Positions 1 to 5,921 of a stretch of 7,764 nucleotides of DNA are shown in pieces. Where the stretch lies: the NCBI GenBank assembly GCA_030614645.1, contig JAUWTR010000060.1, positions 1-7,764 on the forward strand, given 5' to 3'. The stretch comes from Candidatus Aminicenantota bacterium (lineage in GTDB: Bacteria > Acidobacteriota > Aminicenantia > Aminicenantales > Aminicenantaceae). The notes beneath the pieces are model-generated. The model made no database searches and had not been told where the DNA came from. It saw nothing but the letters and a program-made list of their open reading frames with translations. How positions within the stretch are numbered: the stretch's first letter is position 1; each line of letters opens with the position of its first letter. Made by a program: the position numbers and the translations under genes.

Positions 1-784
1 CTGTGGTTATGACCAAGCTAATGCTAATGGGATTTTAGGAATGACAAGAGCCAAGGAAGCGGATTTTGACGTTTGTTTTTTTAACCTGCACAAAACCTTC
101 GGCTCTCCTCAGGGTTGTGGAGGCCCAGCCATCGGAGCGTTGGGAGTCACAAAAGAGCTTAAGGATTATTTGCCTGTCCCAATTGTTGGATATGACGGTA
201 AAAAATACTCTCTAAAACACGATCTCCCAAAGACGATCGGCAAAGTCAGAGGTTTTCAGGGAGTTTTTCCTGTCATGCTCAGAGCCTACGCCTGGATTAT
301 GAGCTTGGGAGAGGAAGGGCTTAAAGAAGTCGCTCGGATCGCGGTTTTAAACAACAACTACCTTCTGGAAAATATCAAAAAGATAAAAGGCGCTGCTGCT
401 CCCTATGCTGAAGGCCGGCACCGTATAGAACAAGTCCGGTACAGTTGGGAAAAGTTGCACCGCGATACAGGAGTCGGATCTGAAGATGTAACCAGTCGTA
501 TGGCTGATTTTAGCTTTCATCTTTGGTCGAGCCACCATCCTTTTGTTGTTCCCGAGCCTTTTACCATAGAACCAACAGAATCCTATTCCAAAGATGAGCT
601 GGATGAATATCTTGCCGGTTTGGAGAAAGTAGTGGAAGAGGCATACAAAGATCCGGAAAAAGTTAAAAATGCCCCCTATAGAAGCGTAATTCATAAGATC
701 GATCCCAGCACCCTAGATGATCCGGAAAAATGGGCCATAACCTGGAGGGCATATTTAAAGAAAAAAAAGCACAAGGATGGATAA
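1..784 (+). CDS. gcvPB: Glycine dehydrogenase (decarboxylating) subunit 2, 3' part (partial at left edge)
   Basis: This is the C-terminal part of the PLP-dependent P-protein of the glycine cleavage system, which decarboxylates glycine and passes the aminomethyl group to the lipoyl H-protein in the cytoplasm. The frame is open to the left edge (first full codon at position 2) and reads CGYDQANANGILG before the first internal ATG at 41, so that ATG is not the start. The PLP-lysine motif NLHKTF is clear, with the lysine codon at 92-94. It is followed by a CGGPA loop, the LPVPIVGYDGKKY segment, an FPVMLRAYAWI segment and the late VPEPFTIEPTES motif. About 260 residues are visible, of roughly 480-500 for a full GcvPB. 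The tail (RYSWEKLHRDTG, then PEKWAITWRAYLKKK) differs from the short textbook C-terminus but, from memory, matches a recognised GcvPB subgroup. The stop overlaps queH by 8 nt. Other gcv genes would be expected upstream, outside the window. Confidence 0.93.
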   Translation, partial: CGYDQANANGILGMTRAKEADFDVCFFNLHKTFGSPQGCGGPAIGALGVTKELKDYLPVPIVGYDGKKYSLKHDLPKTIGKVRGFQGVFPVMLRAYAWIMSLGEEGLKEVARIAVLNNNYLLENIKKIKGAAAPYAEGRHRIEQVRYSWEKLHRDTGVGSEDVTSRMADFSFHLWSSHHPFVVPEPFTIEPTESYSKDELDEYLAGLEKVVEEAYKDPEKVKNAPYRSVIHKIDPSTLDDPEKWAITWRAYLKKKKHKDG

Positions 785-1316
785 TTCAAAACCGCAAGCA
801 CTCCTGCATATATGCTGTGCCCCTGATTCAACTGCGGTTTTTGAACGTTTAAAAGAGGAGTATGAGGTTATTGGATTTTTCCATAATCCCAATATATTTC
901 CGGAAGCAGAATATAAGAAGCGTTTGGAGGAAGCAGAATATGTCGCCCGGAAACTAAAATTTAAAATAGTTGTTCCCGGCTATGCTCAGCAAGAATGGGG
1001 ACAAGCAGTAAAAGACCTGGAAGCTGAGCCTGAGAAGGGAAAGCGCTGTGATGTCTGTTTCCGTTTCAATCTCCAGGCAACAGCAAAAAAAGCAATAGGT
1101 ATGGGGATTCCTTTTTTTACTACTACACTTACCATTTCTCCGCATAAAATAACTGAGATGATCTTTAAAGCCGGACGAGATGCAGCCATGAAATATGGGC
1201 TAAAATTCCTGGAGCTCGATTTTAAAAAAAAAGAAGGATTCAAGCGCAGTCTGGAATTGTCTCGGGAAATGAATCTTTACCGCCAGAACTATTGCGGCTG
1301 CCGCCACTCAATGTAG
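777..1316 (+). CDS. queH: Epoxyqueuosine reductase QueH
   Basis: QueH carries out the last step of queuosine synthesis, reducing epoxyqueuosine to queuosine at the tRNA wobble position. It replaces the cobalamin-dependent QueG. The 179-residue protein is the short form of the family (formerly DUF208) and is complete. Family motifs are visible in order: HICCAPD (Cys13, Cys14, Asp17), FFHNPNIFP (34-42), CDVCF (Cys91, Cys94), TTTLTISPHK (115-124) and YRQNYCGC (168-175, Cys173 and Cys175). The cysteine and aspartate set is what the family uses for its iron-sulfur/metal centre. ATG 777 is the only start available, because the frame is closed by a TAA at 756-758. No well-placed Shine-Dalgarno is seen, since AAGG directly abuts the ATG. 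Translation is therefore probably coupled to gcvPB, whose stop it overlaps. It converges on the symporter gene 13 bp away. Confidence 0.95.
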   Translation: MDNSKPQALLHICCAPDSTAVFERLKEEYEVIGFFHNPNIFPEAEYKKRLEEAEYVARKLKFKIVVPGYAQQEWGQAVKDLEAEPEKGKRCDVCFRFNLQATAKKAIGMGIPFFTTTLTISPHKITEMIFKAGRDAAMKYGLKFLELDFKKKEGFKRSLELSREMNLYRQNYCGCRHSM

Positions 1317-1329
1317 AGGGTCTAGCAGC

Positions 1330-3060
1330 TTAGTATTTTTTAATAAGTTTGTTGTACCAGGTAAATTTAAGGATAATTGCGGCCCCCAGTCCGACTCCCA
1401 GCCATAAAACAGACTTTCCATACCAGTGTCCGACAAGATACATGGGGAAAAGATAAAAACCTGTTATGGCCAGCATCCCAAGGACAACATTCAACACCGA
1501 CAGACTTGGCCGCTCTGACTTTTTTCTAAGCTCAGGTCCTGTAAGAGGAGATTCTTTTCGCACTGGTTTCCAGAAACCAAAGGGCCTTACAGAGCAGAAA
1601 AAATCCACTAAGATTTTCTTTTTAACCGGCTTTGTTGCTAATGATCCAGCAATGCTCATGATAGTGCAGGCAGAAACGATGCGGGGAAATAAATAATAAT
1701 CAGGGATATCTTTGTAATACAAGGCAACCAATGACAATAAAATACCTCCCACCGTTCCTAGAGCGTAGCCCCATCCATTCATTCGCCACCAGTACCACCT
1801 CAATACATTAGGAACGATTATTCCTGCTCCAAGAGCCATCATCATCCAGTTCCATATATCGGCAATAGACCGGCTTTGGAATCCGATCGCTATTCCTATC
1901 AGAACCAGTAAAACAGTGGCGACATAGCTGAAACGCACAGCTTCCTTATCTCCTGCTTTGGGACGGAAATAAGGCTGCCAGATATCCCGGACAATAAAAG
2001 CTGCTCCGCTGTTTACAGTTGAGCTGAAAGTTGACATAAAGGCAGCTAAAAGACCTGCTATTACAAAACCCCTTATTCCGGCAGGCAGGAAATTCTGCAA
2101 AACTAAAGGCATTACTTTTTCAGCATCAGTGACTCCGCTGATCCCAGTTAGGGCTAAAAGTACGATTCCCATGACCATTGCCCAGCGTACTACCAGAAAA
2201 CCGCTCCAGGCTGCTCCTATTTTTGCTGCATCCCGTTCATTTTTAGCAGCTAAAAACCGCTGAAAATCATACATCTGAGCTGGGCCGCCTGCATTTAAGA
2301 GAAGTCCTTTCATTATCCAGACGATTACCAGAGCGCCGAAAAACTCAAAAGCAGCATTGTCCGTGCCTGCAAATTCCTGAATTCTCCAGGGGATACAAAG
2401 AGAAGTAAATTGTTCAGGGAGCCGGGATAAAGCTTCCGGGGTTAATTTCACCCAAGCTAATCCTGCAATTAAAAGTCCGCTGAAGGTCAGGACCAAAGTC
2501 TGTATGACATCAGTCACCACCACACTAAAAAGGCCGCCCAAGATGACATAAAGTGTGGTGATTGAAATGATCATAACTGCCAATATATCAGGGTCGATAG
2601 GAATATATACGGAGGCGAATTTGCCGATACCCTGAAAAGCATATCCAAGGAAACTTGCTTGGGTGATGATCGCCAACAATGCATAAGCGGTACGGGCGGT
2701 CCTGCCAGCTTTTTCGTCTCCGAAACGAGTCTTCATCCACTCGGCTGCGGTCATGACTTTTGACCGGCGTACCCATTTCCCAATATACGCAAGAAAGAAA
2801 GCTCCCATTAAAAATCCCCACATCCAATGATGCCACATGGATTTCATTCCCAGGACAAAGAGGATGGAAACGATCCACATAGTGCCGGTGACATCAAAGT
2901 TTGAGACAGAACCTGACATGGCCAGGGCAAGCCAGGGGAGTCTTTTTCCCCCAAGAAAATAGGATTCAAGATTTTGAGAAGCTCTTTTGTGGTAATAAAA
3001 ACCTACGCCAATAACAATCACAAAATAAATTATAATTACAATATAATCGAGAGCACTCAA
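1330..3060 (-). CDS. Sodium:solute symporter (SSS/SLC5 family), substrate unknown
   Basis: This is an inner-membrane Na+-coupled importer of 576 residues. Family features are the first helix YIVIIIYFVIVIGVGFYY (6-23), the SYFLGGKRLPW segment (33-43), the GGLFSVVVTDVIQT signature (175-188) and the Ser/Thr-rich FMSTFSSTVNSGA stretch (341-353), which corresponds to the sodium-site helix of the family. I count 13 core hydrophobic segments plus two C-terminal ones (about 523-545 and 550-567). The last two follow a basic cytoplasmic linker (478-519). The start is TTG, one base after the URO-D stop. An upstream in-frame TAA at 3073-3075 allows no other start that keeps helix 1, and the resulting N-terminus is typical of the family. 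No Shine-Dalgarno is evident, so translational coupling is likely. The substrate cannot be read from sequence; relatives move sugars, amino acids, carboxylates or sialic acid. Its place beside a URO-D protein and opposite a sulfatase suggests an organic nutrient. Confidence 0.92.
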   Translation of the reverse strand: MSALDYIVIIIYFVIVIGVGFYYHKRASQNLESYFLGGKRLPWLALAMSGSVSNFDVTGTMWIVSILFVLGMKSMWHHWMWGFLMGAFFLAYIGKWVRRSKVMTAAEWMKTRFGDEKAGRTARTAYALLAIITQASFLGYAFQGIGKFASVYIPIDPDILAVMIISITTLYVILGGLFSVVVTDVIQTLVLTFSGLLIAGLAWVKLTPEALSRLPEQFTSLCIPWRIQEFAGTDNAAFEFFGALVIVWIMKGLLLNAGGPAQMYDFQRFLAAKNERDAAKIGAAWSGFLVVRWAMVMGIVLLALTGISGVTDAEKVMPLVLQNFLPAGIRGFVIAGLLAAFMSTFSSTVNSGAAFIVRDIWQPYFRPKAGDKEAVRFSYVATVLLVLIGIAIGFQSRSIADIWNWMMMALGAGIIVPNVLRWYWWRMNGWGYALGTVGGILLSLVALYYKDIPDYYLFPRIVSACTIMSIAGSLATKPVKKKILVDFFCSVRPFGFWKPVRKESPLTGPELRKKSERPSLSVLNVVLGMLAITGFYLFPMYLVGHWYGKSVLWLGVGLGAAIILKFTWYNKLIKKY

Positions 3061-3061
3061 G

Positions 3062-4303
3062 TTATTTTGCTTTTATTGCCTCAAACATTGCTAAAATATT
3101 TTCAGGGGGAACATCGGCCAGAATATTATGTACTTGCTGAAAGACAAATCCACCGCCTGGGGCTAAAACTTTCAACTGGTCATGTACATGCTTTTTTACA
3201 TCATCAGGATTGGCATATGGGAGGATATCACGTGTATCACAGCCGCCTCCCCAAAAAGTAAGTTTAGCTCCGAATTGGGCTTTTAACTCAGATGTATCCA
3301 TGCCTTTGCAGCTAATCTGGATTGGGTTGATGGCATCCAGGCCGGCATCAATAAGGTCGGGAATTAACTCCCGGATTCCACCGCAGCAGTGCAGCATTAC
3401 TTTTACATCCGCTAGTTCGCGGGCTCGGGTCCATAACTTCTTGTGAAAGGGTTTGTAATAGCGGCGGTACATATCTGGAGAGATCAGAGAGCTGTTTTGC
3501 CCGCCTAGATCATCACCAAAAGCTATGATGTCGATATAAGGCCCTACAGCTTTAAGCCATTTCTCCAGATTGCCCATATGGATATAACAAAGTTTTTCAG
3601 ATAAGCGGGCTACCGCATCCGGATAAATCCCTAGGTAGAGGAGGTAGTTGTCCATGCGGTACAACCACTGCGGCAGTTCGAACATAGAGCCGCCGAATAG
3701 GCCGATTACAGCCCGGTCTGTTGATTCATACAGAGCTTTTGCTTTTACTGCCATTTCCTTAAGCCCCTTATCATTTAGAGGCAGGTGGGCGCCGGGGGGC
3801 AGTATCCCGGACCACATTGTCTGTTCTATTATATTTTCCAGGTTAGAAAAATTATCGTCTTTAATGCCTCGATCCATTAACGGAAAAAAATCCTGCTCAA
3901 AATAAAGCCAGCCTTTTTTTTTAATTCCAAGTTTTAGGCCCGTATCAGAAAGCAGGAGCCAGTCCTCACCCTTTCGTTCCACCTGGATATAGGAGGGGAT
4001 TTGACAATCTGTCCCATCTGATAAGACCCACTCCTTCCAATCTTTATCAGCTAATAAGAATCCCCGGCCCATCTCAATAGTATCCACCCCCAGAATATCG
4101 AGTACATCCTCGTCAATAATTGCCAGTTGCTGGATCACATCATAGACCCGAACCGTTTTTTCCGGCAGCCCCAGCAGACGCCTCAGTTTGGGATAGACAA
4201 CAGCTGCGATCCCAGAGGAACGATGCCCGGAAAAATCGATTGGAATGCGGTCAGGAGTTTTATGATTCAAAGCTGTCAGAATCCTTTCCCGTGATGTAGT
4301 CAT
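3062..4303 (-). CDS. URO-D-fold protein, MtaA/methyltransferase-like (not HemE)
   Basis: This 413-residue protein is of the uroporphyrinogen decarboxylase superfamily, which includes HemE and the zinc-dependent corrinoid:CoM-type methyltransferases (MtaA, MtbA, CmuA). The N-terminus TSRERILTALNHKTPDRIP (3-21) is typical of the non-HemE branch. The HemE substrate-binding RQAGRY motif is absent. Visible later motifs are FGDDLGGQNSSLISPDMYR (262-280), LHCCGG (304-309), DAINPIQ (323-329), WGGGCDT (351-357) and LAPGGGFVFQQVHNI (380-394). His305-x-Cys307 matches the His-x-Cys zinc motif of MtaA, and Cys355 could be the third ligand. The gene is the first of a two-gene unit with the symporter (1-nt gap) and is divergent from the sulfatase. 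The ATG at 4303-4301 lacks a good ribosome binding site. The substrate is unknown: a role in demethylation or methyl transfer is inference, and no corrinoid protein or MtrH-type partner is in the window. Confidence 0.88.
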   Translation of the reverse strand: MTTSRERILTALNHKTPDRIPIDFSGHRSSGIAAVVYPKLRRLLGLPEKTVRVYDVIQQLAIIDEDVLDILGVDTIEMGRGFLLADKDWKEWVLSDGTDCQIPSYIQVERKGEDWLLLSDTGLKLGIKKKGWLYFEQDFFPLMDRGIKDDNFSNLENIIEQTMWSGILPPGAHLPLNDKGLKEMAVKAKALYESTDRAVIGLFGGSMFELPQWLYRMDNYLLYLGIYPDAVARLSEKLCYIHMGNLEKWLKAVGPYIDIIAFGDDLGGQNSSLISPDMYRRYYKPFHKKLWTRARELADVKVMLHCCGGIRELIPDLIDAGLDAINPIQISCKGMDTSELKAQFGAKLTFWGGGCDTRDILPYANPDDVKKHVHDQLKVLAPGGGFVFQQVHNILADVPPENILAMFEAIKAK

Positions 4304-4314
4304 AATTGCCGTAA

Positions 4315-4343
4315 ATTATATCCTAATGAAAAATTAGATGCAA
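4315..4343 (-). promoter_or_regulatory. Candidate sigma70-type promoter for the URO-D/symporter unit
   Basis: On the minus strand a perfect TATAAT (4320-4315) lies 17 nt downstream of TTGCAT (4343-4338), a weak -35 element. Transcription would begin near 4308-4306, only about 3-5 nt before the ATG at 4303. This would give an almost leaderless mRNA, consistent with the lack of a clear Shine-Dalgarno sequence. The spacing is ideal but only the -10 is a strong match. Confidence 0.45.
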
Positions 4344-4371
4344 AAAAGGATTTTCCCCAATATCCGTTTTT
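4342..4371. promoter_or_regulatory. Imperfect 30-bp palindrome, possible shared operator
   Basis: The centre is at 4356.5, with a 4-nt CCCC middle. The left arm AAAAAAGGATTTT pairs with AATATCCGTTTTT on the right, with 11 of 13 positions complementary (mismatches at 4352/4361 and 4347/4366). The GGAT/ATCC part is the informative core; the outer five A:T pairs could be chance in this T-rich tract. It lies between the two candidate -35 elements and overlaps the minus-strand one by 2 nt, where a repressor or activator could act on both directions. No regulator gene is in the window to pair with it. Confidence 0.35.
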
Positions 4372-4376
4372 CTTTT

Positions 4377-4406
4377 TTGCTTTTCTTTGCGATATTTATC
4401 TATAAT
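4377..4406 (+). promoter_or_regulatory. Candidate sigma70-type promoter for the sulfatase/NAD-kinase unit
   Basis: A perfect TATAAT (4401-4406) sits 18 nt after TTGCTT (4377-4382), a weak -35. The predicted start near 4413 would leave about 12 nt of leader. AAGGA (4407-4411) would otherwise be a Shine-Dalgarno candidate 13 nt before the ATG, but it would fall upstream of that transcription start. Either the real +1 is earlier or translation relies on the weaker AAGAGAA (4414-4420). Confidence 0.4.
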
Positions 4407-4424
4407 AAGGATTAAGAGAAAATT

Positions 4425-5921
4425 ATGAATAAAATATATTCAAGACGTGATTTTATTAAATTAATGGGTGCCGGTACTGCTATTATGGCAGTGCCTGCTT
4501 GTTTAGAGTTTAAAGCAAAACCGGGACATAATTTTGTATTTTTCTTAATAGACGATATGGGCTGGAAGGATGCGGGCTGTTATGGCAGTAAATTTTATGA
4601 AACTCCCCATATTGACCGCCTTGCATCAAAAGGAATGCGCTTTACAGACGCATATGCCGCCTGTCCGGTATGTTCTCCCACTCGAGCAAGTATCCTATCT
4701 GGCAAACATCCGGTCCGGGTTAATATTACAGACTGGATCCCCGGCCTTGACCCTAAAGACCGAAAACTTTTAGGGACTGAGGACCTTCACCAGCTTCCCT
4801 TATCAGAAGTTACAATTGCAGAAGCTTTTAAAGAAGCAGGTTATGCCACAGCATTTATGGGAAAATGGCATCTTGGGGATAAAGGATATTTTCCCGAGCA
4901 GCAGGGATTTGCTATAAACAAAGGCGGCCACTGGGCAGGCCAGCCTGCATCCTATTTTTACCCTTATAAAAACGAGCGCAAGCAGTGGGATGTACCCGGC
5001 CTTGAGGGAGGAGAAGAAGGAGAATACCTTACTGACAGGCTTACAACAGAGTCGGTGAAGTTTATTGAGCAAAACAAAGATAAACCCTTTCTCTTATATC
5101 TTTCACACTATGCAGTGCATACTCCGATCCAGTCTAAACCAGAGCTTGAGGAAAAATATCAGGGTAAATTGGAAGGCAGTCCTGAAACAAAAGGTCCGGA
5201 TTACCTGCCTGAACGTAGCAGCAATACAAAACAGAAGCAGGATGACCCCGTTTATGCCGGCATGGTGCAGAGTGTTGATGAGAGTGTGGGCCGCATCATG
5301 CAGAAACTGGGTGAACTGAGGCTTACCGAAAACACTGTAATAATTTTTATGTCGGATAATGGAGGGCTCTCCACTCTTCCCGGAGATTGGAAGTCACCCA
5401 CTTCAAATCTGCCGCTTAGAGCAGGGAAGGGGTGGCTCTATGAAGGAGGGATACGGGAGCCTATGATAATTAAATGGCCGGGAGTCACTGAACCTGGTTC
5501 TATCTGCCAGGAACCTGTGATAAGCATGGATTTTTTCCCTACAATGCTGGAGATGGCCGGTCTTTCTCTGCTTCCGGAACAGCATGTGGATGGCTGCAGC
5601 CTTGTACCTTTGCTCTGCCAAACCGGAGGTCTCAAGAGAAATGAATTGTTCTGGCATTTTCCCCACTACCATGGTTCAGGAAACATTCCATCCGGAGCTG
5701 TACGGTCTGGAGATTATAAGCTTATCGAATGGTTCGAGGATGGTTCAATTGAACTTTACAATTTAAAAGATGACATTAGTGAAAAGCATGATCTGGCAGC
5801 TTCCAAACCTGAGAAAGCAGATGAGCTCTTGAAAAAACTTAAACTGTGGCGTGACAAAATCGGGGCTAAAATGCCGGAACAGAATATTGAATGGAAAGAT
5901 AGAAATAAAGAGCAAGAATGA
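4425..5921 (+). CDS. Tat-exported lipoprotein sulfatase (Cys-type, arylsulfatase family)
   Basis: This 498-residue formylglycine-dependent sulfatase would hydrolyse sulfate esters outside the cytoplasm. The N-terminus carries a twin-arginine motif SRRDFIK (6-12), a short hydrophobic stretch and a lipobox-like VPAC (23-26). It is therefore probably exported folded by Tat and lipid-anchored at Cys26, though Pro at -2 is not ideal. Metal ligands are Asp43-Asp44 (LIDDMGW) and Asp311-Asn312 (SDNGG). The maturation motif CSPTR (83-87) marks Cys83 as the residue converted to formylglycine. GKWHLG (146-151), the HTP motif (His232) and Lys335 in RAGKG fit the active site. The C-terminal subdomain ends with the usual SGDYKLIEW and ELYNLKDD motifs (428-450). 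The NITDWIPG segment after the FGly site is seen in a large group of polysaccharide sulfatases, but I cannot fix subfamily or substrate. No maturating enzyme (FGE or anSME) is nearby. The stop overlaps the next gene by 4 nt. Confidence 0.95.
   Translation: MNKIYSRRDFIKLMGAGTAIMAVPACLEFKAKPGHNFVFFLIDDMGWKDAGCYGSKFYETPHIDRLASKGMRFTDAYAACPVCSPTRASILSGKHPVRVNITDWIPGLDPKDRKLLGTEDLHQLPLSEVTIAEAFKEAGYATAFMGKWHLGDKGYFPEQQGFAINKGGHWAGQPASYFYPYKNERKQWDVPGLEGGEEGEYLTDRLTTESVKFIEQNKDKPFLLYLSHYAVHTPIQSKPELEEKYQGKLEGSPETKGPDYLPERSSNTKQKQDDPVYAGMVQSVDESVGRIMQKLGELRLTENTVIIFMSDNGGLSTLPGDWKSPTSNLPLRAGKGWLYEGGIREPMIIKWPGVTEPGSICQEPVISMDFFPTMLEMAGLSLLPEQHVDGCSLVPLLCQTGGLKRNELFWHFPHYHGSGNIPSGAVRSGDYKLIEWFEDGSIELYNLKDDISEKHDLAASKPEKADELLKKLKLWRDKIGAKMPEQNIEWKDRNKEQE

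Larger units (their letters stand above)
4304..4424. other. Divergent intergenic region between the URO-D and sulfatase genes
   Basis: This is the largest gap in the window, 121 bp, and the only place where two transcription units start back to back. It is strongly AT-rich, with long T runs on the + strand (4367-4385). It contains a TATAAT hexamer on each strand near the respective start codon and an imperfect palindrome in the middle. No small ORF or RNA gene is recognisable in it. Confidence 0.8.

Noticed and set aside
41..43. ATG taken as the gcvPB start
   Set aside because: Upstream in-frame codons give conserved GcvPB sequence (GYDQANANGILG) to the window edge, so the gene is truncated by the window.
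347..694. 115-codon open frame on the - strand opposite gcvPB
   Set aside because: It is a low-complexity, Phe-rich translation that mirrors the conserved gcvPB reading frame; shadow ORF.
744..749. GGAGGG as Shine-Dalgarno for queH
   Set aside because: It lies 27 nt before the ATG, too far, and a TAA at 756-758 rules out an earlier start in the queH frame.
3062..4303. HemE (uroporphyrinogen decarboxylase of haem synthesis)
   Set aside because: The fold family fits, but the HemE RQAGRY motif is missing and the HxC/GGGCDT features belong to the non-haem branch.
4342..4385. Palindrome followed by a T-rich tract, resembling a Rho-independent terminator on the + strand
   Set aside because: No + strand gene lies upstream for it to terminate: the neighbour on that side is transcribed leftward. 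The stem has two mismatches and is mostly A:T, so an operator is a better reading.
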